Source: Gemmatirosa kalamazoonensis (GTDB lineage Bacteria > Gemmatimonadota > Gemmatimonadetes > Gemmatimonadales > Gemmatimonadaceae). Taken from it: a DNA stretch of 64,000 bases. Positions 18,280 to 29,236 of the stretch are shown in pieces (position 1 is the stretch's first letter; each line of letters opens with the position of its first letter). Where the stretch lies: positions 124,001-188,000 of the forward strand of contig NZ_CP007129.1 of assembly GCF_000522985.1 (NCBI RefSeq). Reading direction: 5' to 3'. A program made the position numbers and the translations under genes. A model generated the notes under the pieces. It saw only the letters and a list, made by a program, of their open reading frames with translations. It was not told the DNA's origin and did no database searches.

Positions 18280-18612
18280 ATGCTCACCGACGCGCTGAAG
18301 AAGGGGAGCACGGAGTTCCTCATCCTGTCGCTGCTCGCGGCCGAGCCGCGGCACGGCTACGAGCTGCAGAAGCTCATCGAGTCGCGGTCGCGCGGCGTGC
18401 TCACGTTCAACGTCGCGTCGCTCTACCCGCTGCTCTACAAGATGGAGGACCGCGGCTGGATCGTCGGCCGCTGGGTGGAGAAGGCCGGCGAACGCCGCAA
18501 GCGCTACTACCGCCTCACCGCCGCCGGCCGCGACGCGCTCGAGGCGCAGCGCGTGAGCTGGCGCGAGTTCGTCGAGGCGATCGAGAGCGTCGCGGGGGTA
18601 GGCTATGCGTGA
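18280..18612 (+). CDS. PadR-family transcriptional regulator (module B)
   Basis: A 110-residue PadR protein (KKGSTEFLILSLLAAEPRHG at the start of the winged helix, then VASLYPLLYKMEDRGWI). The C-terminal helix (WREFVEAIESVAG) is for dimerisation. It sits directly behind a perfect ATGTAT-G-ATACAT operator overlapping its promoter. Its end overlaps the next gene by 8 bp, so both are translated from one transcript. It is clearly diverged from the other three PadR proteins in the window, so each probably senses its own signal. Confidence 0.88.
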   Translation: MLTDALKKGSTEFLILSLLAAEPRHGYELQKLIESRSRGVLTFNVASLYPLLYKMEDRGWIVGRWVEKAGERRKRYYRLTAAGRDALEAQRVSWREFVEAIESVAGVGYA

Positions 18613-21277
18613 CGCGCGCGAGATCGACTGGCATCGCGAGGTGCGCGCGCGGCTGCGCGCGACGCGGCTGCATCCACAGGACGAGGCCCAGGTCGTCGAC
18701 GAGATCGCCGAGCACCTCGCGGCGCAGTACGCCGAGCTGGCGCCGGCGATCGGACCGGGGGCCGCGCGCGAGCGGCTGCTCGCCGAACTGCGCGAGCCCG
18801 GGCTCGACGACGCGGCCGCCGCGCGCCGCCGCCGCGCCCGTCCCGCGCCGACGCGCGTGTGGGGCGCCGGCTCGCTCTGGCGCGACGTGCGCTACGGCAT
18901 GCGCTCGCTGCGCCGCAGCCCCGGGATGGTGGCCGCCGGCGCCGCGGCGCTCGCGTTAGGCATCGGCCTCACGGCGACGGTGTTCAGCATCCTGTACGGG
19001 CTCCTGCTCAAGGGGCTCCCGTTCGACGACGCGCCCCGCATCGCGATCGTGCGCTACGTCGACCCACGCAACGGCTCCGACGACCTCCCGATCCCGTTCG
19101 GCGATTTCGTGCGCTACCGCGCGGGACAGCGCTCGTTCGAGACGCTCGGCGCGTACGGCGCCGAGATGGCCACGGTCACCGGCGGCGATCGGCCGGACCG
19201 CGTGCGCGCCGCGCGCGTCACGGCGGGCGTGTTCGACGTCACGCGCGTCCGTCCGCTGCTCGGCCGCACGCTCGTCGCCACCGACGCCATGTCGGGCGCG
19301 CCGCCGGTCGCCGTGCTCGGCTTCGCGACGTGGCGCGACCGGTACGGCGCCGACTCGGGCGTCGTCGGCAAGGTGCTGCGCGTCGACGGCCATCCGTACA
19401 CGGTCGTCGGCGTGATGCCCGAGCGGTACGAGTTTCCGCGCGAGGTGCGCGTGTGGCTCCCGCTGCAGCTCGACGCGGCGACGGCGCGTGCCGGCGAGGG
19501 GCCGTCGCTGCTCGTCGTCGGCCGGCTGCGCGCGGGCGCGTCGTACGAGCAGGCGAACGCCGAGCTGACGGGCATGGCGCGACGGATCGCGACGGAGCGC
19601 ACCGAGGGCGGCGTCACGTTCCGCGCCGTCGTGCAGCCGTTCATCCGCGGCACGATCCCGGTGCGCGTGTACTCGCTGTTCTACGCGATGCTCGGCGCGG
19701 TGATGCTCGTGCTGCTCGTCGCCTGCGCGAACGTGGCGAACCTGCTGCTCGACCGCGCGGCCGCGCGCACGCGCGAGATCGGCATCCGCACGTCGTTAGG
19801 CGCATCGCGGCTCGCCGTGATCCGGCAGTCGCTCGTCGAGTCGACCCTCATCGCCGCGCCGGCCGCGCTGCTCGGCACCGCGCTCGCCGGGGGCGGCGTC
19901 GTCGCGTTCAACCGGGCGATGGCCGAGCTGGAGCACCCGTTCTGGATGGACATCCGCCTGCACCCGGCGGTGCTCGCGTTCGTGCTCGCGACGACCGCGC
20001 TCGCCAGCCTCGTCTCGGGGCTCCTGCCCGCGCTGCAGTCGGCGCGGCTCGACGCCGCCGAGACGCTGAAGGACGAGTCGCACGCCGCCTCGTCGCTGCG
20101 CGTGGGGCGGCTCAGTCGCGCGATCGTCGGCGTGGAGATCGCGCTGTCGTCGGCGCTGCTGCTCGCGTCGGGGTTCGTCACGAAGAGCGTCGCACAGCTG
20201 CGCGCCGTCGAGCCGGGCTTCGCGACGACCGGCGTGTACACGGCGCAGGTCGACGTGCCCGCAGGCGACCCGGACGCGCGTCGCCGCTTCACCGACGCGC
20301 TCGAGCGCGGGCTGTCGAGCCTCCCGCGGGTGGAGGCGGCGTACGTCGGAAGCGGGCTCCCGGGCACGGGATGGGGCGGCGGATCGTTCGCCGTCGAGGG
20401 CCGCAGCTACACGCGCGACCAGGACTACCCGTCGGCGCGGTCGCTCGCCGTGAGCCCGGGGTTCTTCACGACGTTCGGCGTGCGCGTGCTGCGCGGACGC
20501 GCGATCGGCGCGGCGGACCGTGGCGGCGCGACGCCGGTGGCGGTGATCAGCGAGTCGCTCGCGCGCCGACAGTTCGCGGACGTCGATCCGCTCGGCCAGC
20601 GCCTGCGACTCGGCGGCGCCGACGGTCACGGCGAGTGGCTCACCGTGGTCGGCGTGATGCCCACGCTGTTCGCGATGAGCATGCGGAACCCGTGGCCCGC
20701 CGAGGTGCTCACCGCGCTCGCGCAGGAGCCGCGGGCCGCGGGCGCGTCGGCGGTGACCGTGGCGCTGCGCGGTCCGGTCGACGCGGGCACGGCGATCCGC
20801 GCGGCGGTGCGAGCCGCGGATCCCGACGCGCCGGTGTACGATCAGGCGTCGATGGAGGCCGTGTTCGCGCGCGAGACGTGGATGGCGCGCGTGCTCGGCA
20901 CGATGTTCATGATCTTCGGCGGCGTGTCGCTCGCGCTCGCGGCGATCGGCCTCTACGCGGTGATGGCGTTCTCGGTGAGCCGACGCACGCGCGAGCTGGG
21001 TATCCGCGCGGCGCTGGGCGCGTCGCGGCGCGACGTGATCCGCATGGTCCTGCGCCAGGCCGCCGCGCAGATCGCGCTCGGCATGACGGCCGGCTTCCTC
21101 GTCGGCGGCGCCATCGTGCGCCTCGCGCGCGCCGCGCTGTTCGAGGTGCAGCCCGGCGACCCGACCGTCTTCGCGGCGGTCGCCCTCGTGTTAGGCGCCG
21201 CGGCGCTCGTCGCGTGCCTCGTTCCTGCCCGGCGTGCGACGAAGGTGGACCCGCTCGTCGCTTTGCGGATCGACTGA
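18605..21277 (+). CDS. ADOP-type MacB/FtsX-like permease (module B), 890 aa
   Basis: Same architecture as module A: an N-terminal helical domain (EVRARLRATRLHPQDEAQVV), first helix with ALALGIGLTATVFSILYG, MacB-like core, FtsX helices with ACANVANLLLDRAAARTREI, a second core, and a terminal FtsX unit ending PARRATKVDPLVALRID. The N-terminal domain lacks the EEI-FH-E pattern seen in the other three modules and looks like the divergent ADOP subgroup. No ATPase is adjacent. ATG at 18605 overlaps the padR stop by 8 bp. Three GTTAGGC sites fall in it, all encoding Leu-Gly or Val-Leu-Gly. Confidence 0.86.
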   Translation: MRDAREIDWHREVRARLRATRLHPQDEAQVVDEIAEHLAAQYAELAPAIGPGAARERLLAELREPGLDDAAAARRRRARPAPTRVWGAGSLWRDVRYGMRSLRRSPGMVAAGAAALALGIGLTATVFSILYGLLLKGLPFDDAPRIAIVRYVDPRNGSDDLPIPFGDFVRYRAGQRSFETLGAYGAEMATVTGGDRPDRVRAARVTAGVFDVTRVRPLLGRTLVATDAMSGAPPVAVLGFATWRDRYGADSGVVGKVLRVDGHPYTVVGVMPERYEFPREVRVWLPLQLDAATARAGEGPSLLVVGRLRAGASYEQANAELTGMARRIATERTEGGVTFRAVVQPFIRGTIPVRVYSLFYAMLGAVMLVLLVACANVANLLLDRAAARTREIGIRTSLGASRLAVIRQSLVESTLIAAPAALLGTALAGGGVVAFNRAMAELEHPFWMDIRLHPAVLAFVLATTALASLVSGLLPALQSARLDAAETLKDESHAASSLRVGRLSRAIVGVEIALSSALLLASGFVTKSVAQLRAVEPGFATTGVYTAQVDVPAGDPDARRRFTDALERGLSSLPRVEAAYVGSGLPGTGWGGGSFAVEGRSYTRDQDYPSARSLAVSPGFFTTFGVRVLRGRAIGAADRGGATPVAVISESLARRQFADVDPLGQRLRLGGADGHGEWLTVVGVMPTLFAMSMRNPWPAEVLTALAQEPRAAGASAVTVALRGPVDAGTAIRAAVRAADPDAPVYDQASMEAVFARETWMARVLGTMFMIFGGVSLALAAIGLYAVMAFSVSRRTRELGIRAALGASRRDVIRMVLRQAAAQIALGMTAGFLVGGAIVRLARAALFEVQPGDPTVFAAVALVLGAAALVACLVPARRATKVDPLVALRID

Positions 21278-21283
21278 AGGGCG

Positions 21284-21537
21284 TCTCGCGCGGAGCCGCG
21301 GAGAACGCGGAGTGCTGCCTCCGCTGTGTGAACGAACCGCAGAGGACGCAGAGGGCCGCAGAGGACATCAACAGCAATACCTGGGGATGAAAGGATCTCC
21401 GGATCCCTAAGGATCCTTGCATCTCCGGATCTCTTGCCGTTCGAAGCGGCAGTCCCTCTGCGACCCTCTGCGTCCTCTGCGGTTCAATTACGCGGCAGCA
21501 GGCAGTTCTCCGCGCTCTCCGCGGCTCCGCGTGAGGT
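21284..21537. repeat. Nested three-layer hairpin repeat region
   Basis: Fills the 272-bp gap between convergent ADOP genes B and C. The outer arms (CGCGGAGCCGCGGAGA type) are 21284-21312 and about 21509-21537. The middle arms (AACCGCAGAGGACGCAGAGG type) are 21334-21365 and 21453-21485. The inner dyad (GGATCTCCGGATC type) spans about 21391-21433. Each layer uses a different short tandem unit. The middle unit recurs at 35.8 and 63.5 kb. It may act as a two-way terminator. Confidence 0.8.
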
Positions 21538-21549
21538 TCCCGGATGGGT

Positions 21550-24249
21550 TCACGCCTCGTGCAACACCGTCGCCGGATCGGCTCGCGCCGCGCGCCGCGC
21601 CGGCCAGATGCTGGCGAGCAGCGCGACGGCGCCAGTGACGACGACGACGCCGACGAACGTGAGCGGGTCGGTCGGCGCGACGCCGTGCAGGAACGCCGTC
21701 ATCGTGCGGGTGAGCGCGAGGGCGAGCAGCGTGCCGAGCACGAGTCCCACCGCGGCCTGCGCGGCGCCGGCGCGCACGCCGAGCCCCACGAGGTGGCCGG
21801 GCACCGCGCCGAGTGCCGCGCGGATCCCGAACTCGTACGTGCGCGCCGCCACCACCTGCGCGACGATGCCGAAGATGCCGATCGCCGACAGCAGCAGCGC
21901 GAGCACGCCGAACAGCGCGAGCAGCCCCATCGCGAACCGCGGCTCGGCGATCGAGGCGCCGAGCACCTCGTTCATCGTGCGCACGTCGGAGATCGGCAGC
22001 CGCGGGTCGAGGGCGTGCACCGCCGACCGCACCGGCGCGACGAGCGCCGTCGGGTCGCCGTTCGAGTGGACGACGAGCGTCATGCTGCGGCTCGTGTTGC
22101 CCGGCGCCCGCGCGTACTGGCCGAGCGGCGCGTAGAACTGCGGCTTCACGTCGACCGTCAGCGCGTTGTGGTGCACGTCGTCGACCACGCCCACCACGGT
22201 GTACACGAGCCCACTGTCCGATCCGCCGACGGTCACGCGCCCGCCCAACGGCTCGCGGCCGGCGAAGTACTTCCGCGCGAACGTGCGGTTCACGATCATC
22301 GCGAGCGGCGCGTTCATCACGTCGCGCGAGTCGAACACGCGACCGGCGCGCAGCCGCAGGCCCATCGCCTGGAAGTAGCCCGGCGTCACGACCTGCCAGT
22401 CGCCCGGCGTGCCCTCGTTAGGCGGCGGCGTGTAGCCCTCGACGCGGAGCCCCCAGTCGCCCATCTCCGTGGCGAGCGGCAGCAGCCGCGCCGCGCCGAC
22501 CGCGTCGACCCCCGGCAGCGCAGCGACGCGCCGCTGCAGCTCCGACCAGAACGCCTCCACCTTCACCGAGTCGGCGTACCAGGTGGACGGCGTGGAGAGC
22601 CGCATCGTGAGCACACCGTCGGCGCGGAAGCCGCTGTCGATCGCGAACAGGTTCGCGACGCTGCGGATCATGAGCCCCGCGCCCGCGACGAGCACCACGG
22701 CGAGCGCGACCTCGCCGACGACGAGCGTCTGACGCCAGCGGAGCCGCGACGTGCCCGCCGTCGCCGCGCGTCCGCCCTCGCGCAGCGCCGTGGCCGGCGC
22801 GACGCGCGTCGCCTGGAGCGCGGGCAGGAGCCCCGACAGCACCGCCGCGAGTCCCGCCGCGACGAGCGCGAACAGCAGCACGCCGAGATCGAGCCGCGTG
22901 TCGGCGACGCGCGCGAGCCCCGCCGGCGCGGTGTGCCGCACGAGCCACACGCCGAGCGCCGCGAAGCCGACGCCGAGCACCATGCCGATGCCGGCGAGCA
23001 CCATGCTCTCGGTGAGCAGCAGCCGCACGAGCCGCCGCACGCCCACGCCCAGCGCGACGCGCAGCGCCATCTCGCGACGCCGCGCCTCGCCGCGCACGAG
23101 CAGCAGCCCGGCGACGTTCGCGCAGGCGATGAGCATCACGAGGCCGACCGCCGCGAACACGACGAGCAGCACCGGCTTCACGCGCCCCATGACCTGCTCG
23201 TCCATCGGCAGCGCGTAGGCGCGGAACTGCGGCGGCGCCTGGAACGAGCCGTCCTTCTGTACGCGGTCGAGCAGCGCGGCCATCTGCCGGTTCGCCTGAT
23301 CGACCGTCGCGCCGGGAGCGAGCCGCGCGAGACCGTAGTAGCCGTGGTTGCCGCCGTTCGGGTTGAACGCGGGGCCGATCGTGCCGCCGTTCTGCGCCGC
23401 GTCGGTCTGCAGCGGGAACCACAGCCGCGTCGCGCCGGCGACGCCGTAGTCGGTGGGCAGGCGGAAGCTCGCCGGCATGACGCCGACGACCGTCGTCGCC
23501 TGGCCGCCGATCTGGATCGCCTTGCCGAGGATCGCCGGGTCGCCGCCGAAGCGGCGCTGCCAGACGTCGTAGCCGAGGATGACGACGTTCGGCCCGTTAG
23601 GCCGGTCCTCCTCCGCGGTGAACGCGCGGCCGAGCACCGGCGAGACGCGCAGCAGGCGGAAGACGCCGTGGTCGACGAAGCCGGCGCGCGCGCGCTCCGG
23701 CTCGCCCGTGCCGTCGTTCAGCGTCACCGCGCCGTCCCGGTACACGGCGACGTCGCTGAACGCCTTCACCTCGTACTTGTAGCCCTCGTACTCATCGTAC
23801 GAGAGCCACGTGCGGTCGAACCCCTTCCACGCGCTCCAGATCCCGACGAGGCGCTCCGGCTGTCCCCACGGCAGCGGCGTGAGGAGCGCCGCCTTCACCA
23901 CGCCGAACAGCGTGGTGGTGGCGCCGATGCCCAACGCGAGGGTGAGCGCGGCGACGAGCGTGAAGCCGGGACGGCGCCGGAGCGAGCGCCAGCCGAAGCG
24001 CGCGTCCTGGAGCAGGTCCTCGAGCGGCCGCGTGCCGCGCTGGTCGCGCACCTCCTCCTTGTACCGCTCCACGCCGCCGAACGAGCGCAGCGCCTGCCGG
24101 CGCGCCTCGTCGGGCGAGAGCCCCTCGCGCTCGTGCCGGGCGGCCTCCATGTCGACGTGGAAGCGGAGCTCCTCGGCCATCTCGACCTCGTCCTGTCGCT
24201 TGCTGACGAGCGCTCGCGCGATCGAGCGCATCTCATGATGCCACGCCAT
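21550..24249 (-). CDS. ADOP-type MacB/FtsX-like permease (module C), 899 aa
   Basis: ADOP permease: N-terminal domain MAEELRFHVDMEAARHEREG and QALRSFGGVERYKEE; first helix ALTLALGIGATTTLFGVV; MacB-like core; FtsX helices with ACANVAGLLLVRGEARRREM; second core; terminal unit ending PARRAARADPATVLHEA. It has a WGQPERLVGIWSAWKGFDRT segment in the first core. The start lies 1 bp after the padR stop (TGA-C-ATG). The two GTTAGGC sites (22417, 23596) appear here as CCT-AAC (Pro-Asn) codons because the gene is on the other strand. No ATPase is adjacent. Confidence 0.87.
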   Translation of the reverse strand: MAWHHEMRSIARALVSKRQDEVEMAEELRFHVDMEAARHEREGLSPDEARRQALRSFGGVERYKEEVRDQRGTRPLEDLLQDARFGWRSLRRRPGFTLVAALTLALGIGATTTLFGVVKAALLTPLPWGQPERLVGIWSAWKGFDRTWLSYDEYEGYKYEVKAFSDVAVYRDGAVTLNDGTGEPERARAGFVDHGVFRLLRVSPVLGRAFTAEEDRPNGPNVVILGYDVWQRRFGGDPAILGKAIQIGGQATTVVGVMPASFRLPTDYGVAGATRLWFPLQTDAAQNGGTIGPAFNPNGGNHGYYGLARLAPGATVDQANRQMAALLDRVQKDGSFQAPPQFRAYALPMDEQVMGRVKPVLLVVFAAVGLVMLIACANVAGLLLVRGEARRREMALRVALGVGVRRLVRLLLTESMVLAGIGMVLGVGFAALGVWLVRHTAPAGLARVADTRLDLGVLLFALVAAGLAAVLSGLLPALQATRVAPATALREGGRAATAGTSRLRWRQTLVVGEVALAVVLVAGAGLMIRSVANLFAIDSGFRADGVLTMRLSTPSTWYADSVKVEAFWSELQRRVAALPGVDAVGAARLLPLATEMGDWGLRVEGYTPPPNEGTPGDWQVVTPGYFQAMGLRLRAGRVFDSRDVMNAPLAMIVNRTFARKYFAGREPLGGRVTVGGSDSGLVYTVVGVVDDVHHNALTVDVKPQFYAPLGQYARAPGNTSRSMTLVVHSNGDPTALVAPVRSAVHALDPRLPISDVRTMNEVLGASIAEPRFAMGLLALFGVLALLLSAIGIFGIVAQVVAARTYEFGIRAALGAVPGHLVGLGVRAGAAQAAVGLVLGTLLALALTRTMTAFLHGVAPTDPLTFVGVVVVTGAVALLASIWPARRAARADPATVLHEA

Positions 24250-24250
24250 G

Positions 24251-24601
24251 TCAGCCTCCCTGGAGCGCGAAGCGGAGCACGCGATTCACGGCGCGCGACG
24301 ACCGATCCCACTCGGCCATCTGCGCGTCGAGCTGACGCCGGCCCTCGCGGGTCAGCTCGTAGTACCGTGCGCGTCGGTTGTTCTCGGTCGCCTGCCACGC
24401 GGACTTGATCCACCCGCGGCGCGTCATGCGCTGCAGCGCCGGGTAGAGCGATCCCTGCTGCACCTCGAACACCTCGCCCGAGATCTGGCGCAGGCGCATC
24501 GAGATCCCCCAGCCGTGCATCGGCTCGAGCGTGAGCGTCGTGAGGACCAGCATCTCCAGCGTGCCCTGGAGCAGGTCGGCGCGATCGGTGGACAAGGGCA
24601 T
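24251..24601 (-). CDS. PadR-family transcriptional regulator (module C)
   Basis: A 116-residue PadR winged-helix protein: LLQGTLEMLVLTTLTLEPMHG, then EVQQGSLYPALQRMTRRGWI and a basic wing (ENNRRARYYELTREGRR). A C-terminal helix (WDRSSRAVNRVL) is for dimerisation. It is upstream of and nearly touching the module C permease, so they form an operon. Its start codon overlaps one copy of a 12-bp direct repeat that I propose as operator. Confidence 0.88.
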   Translation of the reverse strand: MPLSTDRADLLQGTLEMLVLTTLTLEPMHGWGISMRLRQISGEVFEVQQGSLYPALQRMTRRGWIKSAWQATENNRRARYYELTREGRRQLDAQMAEWDRSSRAVNRVLRFALQGG

Positions 24602-24653
24602 GCTCCTGTAGATGGTCTGAAGGGCAATATGGTTTGCTCCTGTAGACCGTCAA
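24601..24653 (-). promoter_or_regulatory. Promoter and direct-repeat operator of padR (module C)
   Basis: On the minus strand TTGACG (complement of 24648-24653) and, 17 bp on, ATATTG (complement of 24625-24630). TCTACAGGAGCA occurs twice (complement of 24601-24612 and 24635-24646): one copy lies between the -35 and -10 boxes and one overlaps the ATG. This is the expected placement for autorepression. Confidence 0.55.
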
Positions 24654-24721
24654 GAGGAGAATGCGTCCGGGCCCGCCGCGGGTTTCGACCGCCCGCGGCG
24701 ACGCCTACATTCGCCGCCACG

Positions 24722-27154
<2,433 letters not shown>

Positions 27155-27308
27155 GGGTGCGCCGTTCACGACTCCACGTTCTCTGGACGCGCGCCGGGCG
27201 CGCCTAACGCCGCGCCGCACGCCCGCCGGGCCAACGGTTCCGGACGTGGGCTCGTAGACGTGGTGGCGGTCCGGGAGACGGACCGCGACTCCCCCGCGTC
27301 CCGCCGTC

Positions 27309-28715
27309 ATGCGCCTCCCGACCCTCCGCTCCGCCCTCGTCTGGCTGGCCTCGCTCTGCCCCGCCACGCTCGCCGCCCAGCGCGACGGCGGCGCGGTCAT
27401 CGTGCGCGGCGGCTGGCTCTTCACCGCCACGGCGGACACCGTGCAGCGCAACCGCGGGCTGCTCATCCGCGCCGGCAAGCTGCTCGTCACCGACGGCGAC
27501 ATGGCGGGCGAGGACACGGCCGGCGCGCGCGTGGTGCAGCTGCGCGACGACGCGTACGTGCTGCCGGGGCTCTTCGACATGCACGCGCACTACAACATGA
27601 CGCTCGGCGACAACGCGTCGCGGCAGGACGAGTACACCTACAACCCCGTCATCTTCCTCGCCAACGGCGTCACGTCCACGTTCCCGGCCGGCGAGTACGA
27701 CCCGGACGGCATGATGGCGGCGCGCCGGCGGATCGACGAGGGCGCGCAGATCGGCCCACGGATCTACAACTCGGGCCCCTACTTCGGCACCGCGCGCCCG
27801 GGGTGGAACGCGAACGCCACGGCCGCCGACATCGACCGCGACGTGGACCTGTGGGCGGCGCAGGGCGTGCGCGGATTCAAGGCGAAGGGGATCGCCCCCG
27901 ACCACCTCCGGGAGCTCATCCGCCGTGCGCACATGCACGGGCTCACGGTCACCGCGCACCTCGAGTCGGGGTTCCGCAACAGCACGAACGCGAAGGACGC
28001 GATCCTCATGGGCATCGACCGCGTGGAGCACATCCTCGGCGGCGACGAGCTCGATCGCACGAAGGCGGCGTACCCGTCGTGGGTCCACGTCGACACGGCG
28101 TCGCGCGAGTTCAAGGACATCGCGCGGCTGTTCGTGAAGCATCATGTGATCTTCGATCCGACGATCACCGCGCCCGTGTACTTCTCCACCGTGGCCGACA
28201 AGCCGGGCTTCGACTACTGGGTGGACGAGCGGACGTTCTTCACGCCGGACGTGCAGGCGTGGGTGAAGGCGCAGCCGGCGCGGAAGGCGTACCCGCTGTT
28301 CGACTCGCTGTACCTGGCGATGCTGCGCACGACGAAGGCGCTCTACGACGCCGGGGGCACGCTCACGCTCGGCACCGACAACCCGAGCCGCGGCGAGTAC
28401 CTCGCCGGCTTCTCGGCCCACCGCGAGCTGCACGCGCTGGTGCTCGCCGGCATCCCGCCGGCGGCGGCGCTCCGCATCGCGACGATCAACGGCGCGCGCG
28501 CGCTGAACGTCGCCACGACGCTGGGCACCATCGAGCCGGGGAAGCTGGCCGACCTCGTGGTCGTGCGCGGCAACCCGCTGACCGACATCCGCAACACGCG
28601 GCACGTCGAGCTCGTGATGAAGGACGGCGTGACGTACGATCCGCAGGCGCTGCTGAAGTCCGTGGAGGGGAAGATCGGGTTCACGGCGCCCCGGGCGTCG
28701 GCCGCGAGGCGTTAG
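27309..28715 (+). CDS. Secreted metal-dependent amidohydrolase
   Basis: A 468-residue exported amidohydrolase (prolidase/imidazolonepropionase-like group). The signal peptide ends near LAAQ. Metal ligands are visible: HxH in LFDMHAHYN, a Lys in GFKAKG that may be carboxylated, His in TVTAHLES, His in DRVEHILGG, and the final Asp in LTLGTDNPSRG. The C-terminal segment (TINGARALNV, then GTIEPGKLADLVVV) is the family end. Such periplasmic enzymes hydrolyse cyclic amides or dipeptides; the substrate is unknown. The TAG stop lies within a CGTTAGGC site (28710-28717). Confidence 0.88.
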   Translation: MRLPTLRSALVWLASLCPATLAAQRDGGAVIVRGGWLFTATADTVQRNRGLLIRAGKLLVTDGDMAGEDTAGARVVQLRDDAYVLPGLFDMHAHYNMTLGDNASRQDEYTYNPVIFLANGVTSTFPAGEYDPDGMMAARRRIDEGAQIGPRIYNSGPYFGTARPGWNANATAADIDRDVDLWAAQGVRGFKAKGIAPDHLRELIRRAHMHGLTVTAHLESGFRNSTNAKDAILMGIDRVEHILGGDELDRTKAAYPSWVHVDTASREFKDIARLFVKHHVIFDPTITAPVYFSTVADKPGFDYWVDERTFFTPDVQAWVKAQPARKAYPLFDSLYLAMLRTTKALYDAGGTLTLGTDNPSRGEYLAGFSAHRELHALVLAGIPPAAALRIATINGARALNVATTLGTIEPGKLADLVVVRGNPLTDIRNTRHVELVMKDGVTYDPQALLKSVEGKIGFTAPRASAARR

Positions 28716-28719
28716 GCGC

Positions 28720-29228
28720 TCAGCGCACCCGCCGCAGCTGCCCCGCGCGCAGCAGCCACTCGAGCCGCACCGCGCCGGGGCTCACCGGCGCGTCGCACTC
28801 CAGCAGACATGCGCCGCCACGCGTCAGCTCCGTGAACGCGTGCTCCTGCCCCGACAGCAGCCAGCCGACGAGCCGCGAGAGATGCGGCTCGTGCCCGACG
28901 AGCGTGATCGTCCACCCGGCGCGCTGCGTGTCGAGCCAGTCGCGCGTGAACGCGAGCGGCGCGTCGGGCACGAGCGCCGACAGCGTGACGATCCCCTCGC
29001 TGCGGCCGAACCGGTCGGCGAGGATGTCGGCCGTCTCGCGCGCGCGCGCGCCAGGGGGCTCGACGCGACGACATCCACGTGCTCCAGGATGTCGCGCAGG
29101 CCGCGGGCCGCGCGGCGCATGCGGCGCCGTCCCTCGCGCGTGAGCGGCCGCGCCTCGTCCGGCTGACCGGTGTGGGCGAACGCCTCGCGGTCCTCCGCGA
29201 TGCCGTGACGTACGACGACGATGCGCAT
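28720..29228 (-). pseudogene. SixA-like histidine phosphatase, frameshifted at a CG tract
   Basis: The N-terminal part (start ATG at 29228) reads MRIVVVRHGIAED with the RHG phosphohistidine motif, then ARPLTREGRRRM and DVVASSPLARAR. The frame is then lost inside a (CG)7C tract (29037-29051). In the next frame the expected continuation appears: ETADILADRF, then GWTITLVGHEPHLSRLVGWLL with the second catalytic His, to the stop at 28720. Deleting one CG unit rejoins the two parts into a protein of about 169 residues, normal for SixA. The tract length makes slippage or a sequencing error likely. It is convergent with the amidohydrolase, 4 bp away, and close behind the GH2 gene. Confidence 0.8.
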
Positions 29229-29236
29229 GGGGCCTC

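Noticed and set aside
21544-24408. 954-codon plus-strand frame opposite ADOP C and padR C
   Set aside because: Repetitive Arg/Glu/His composition and no domain; the opposite strand holds convincing genes.
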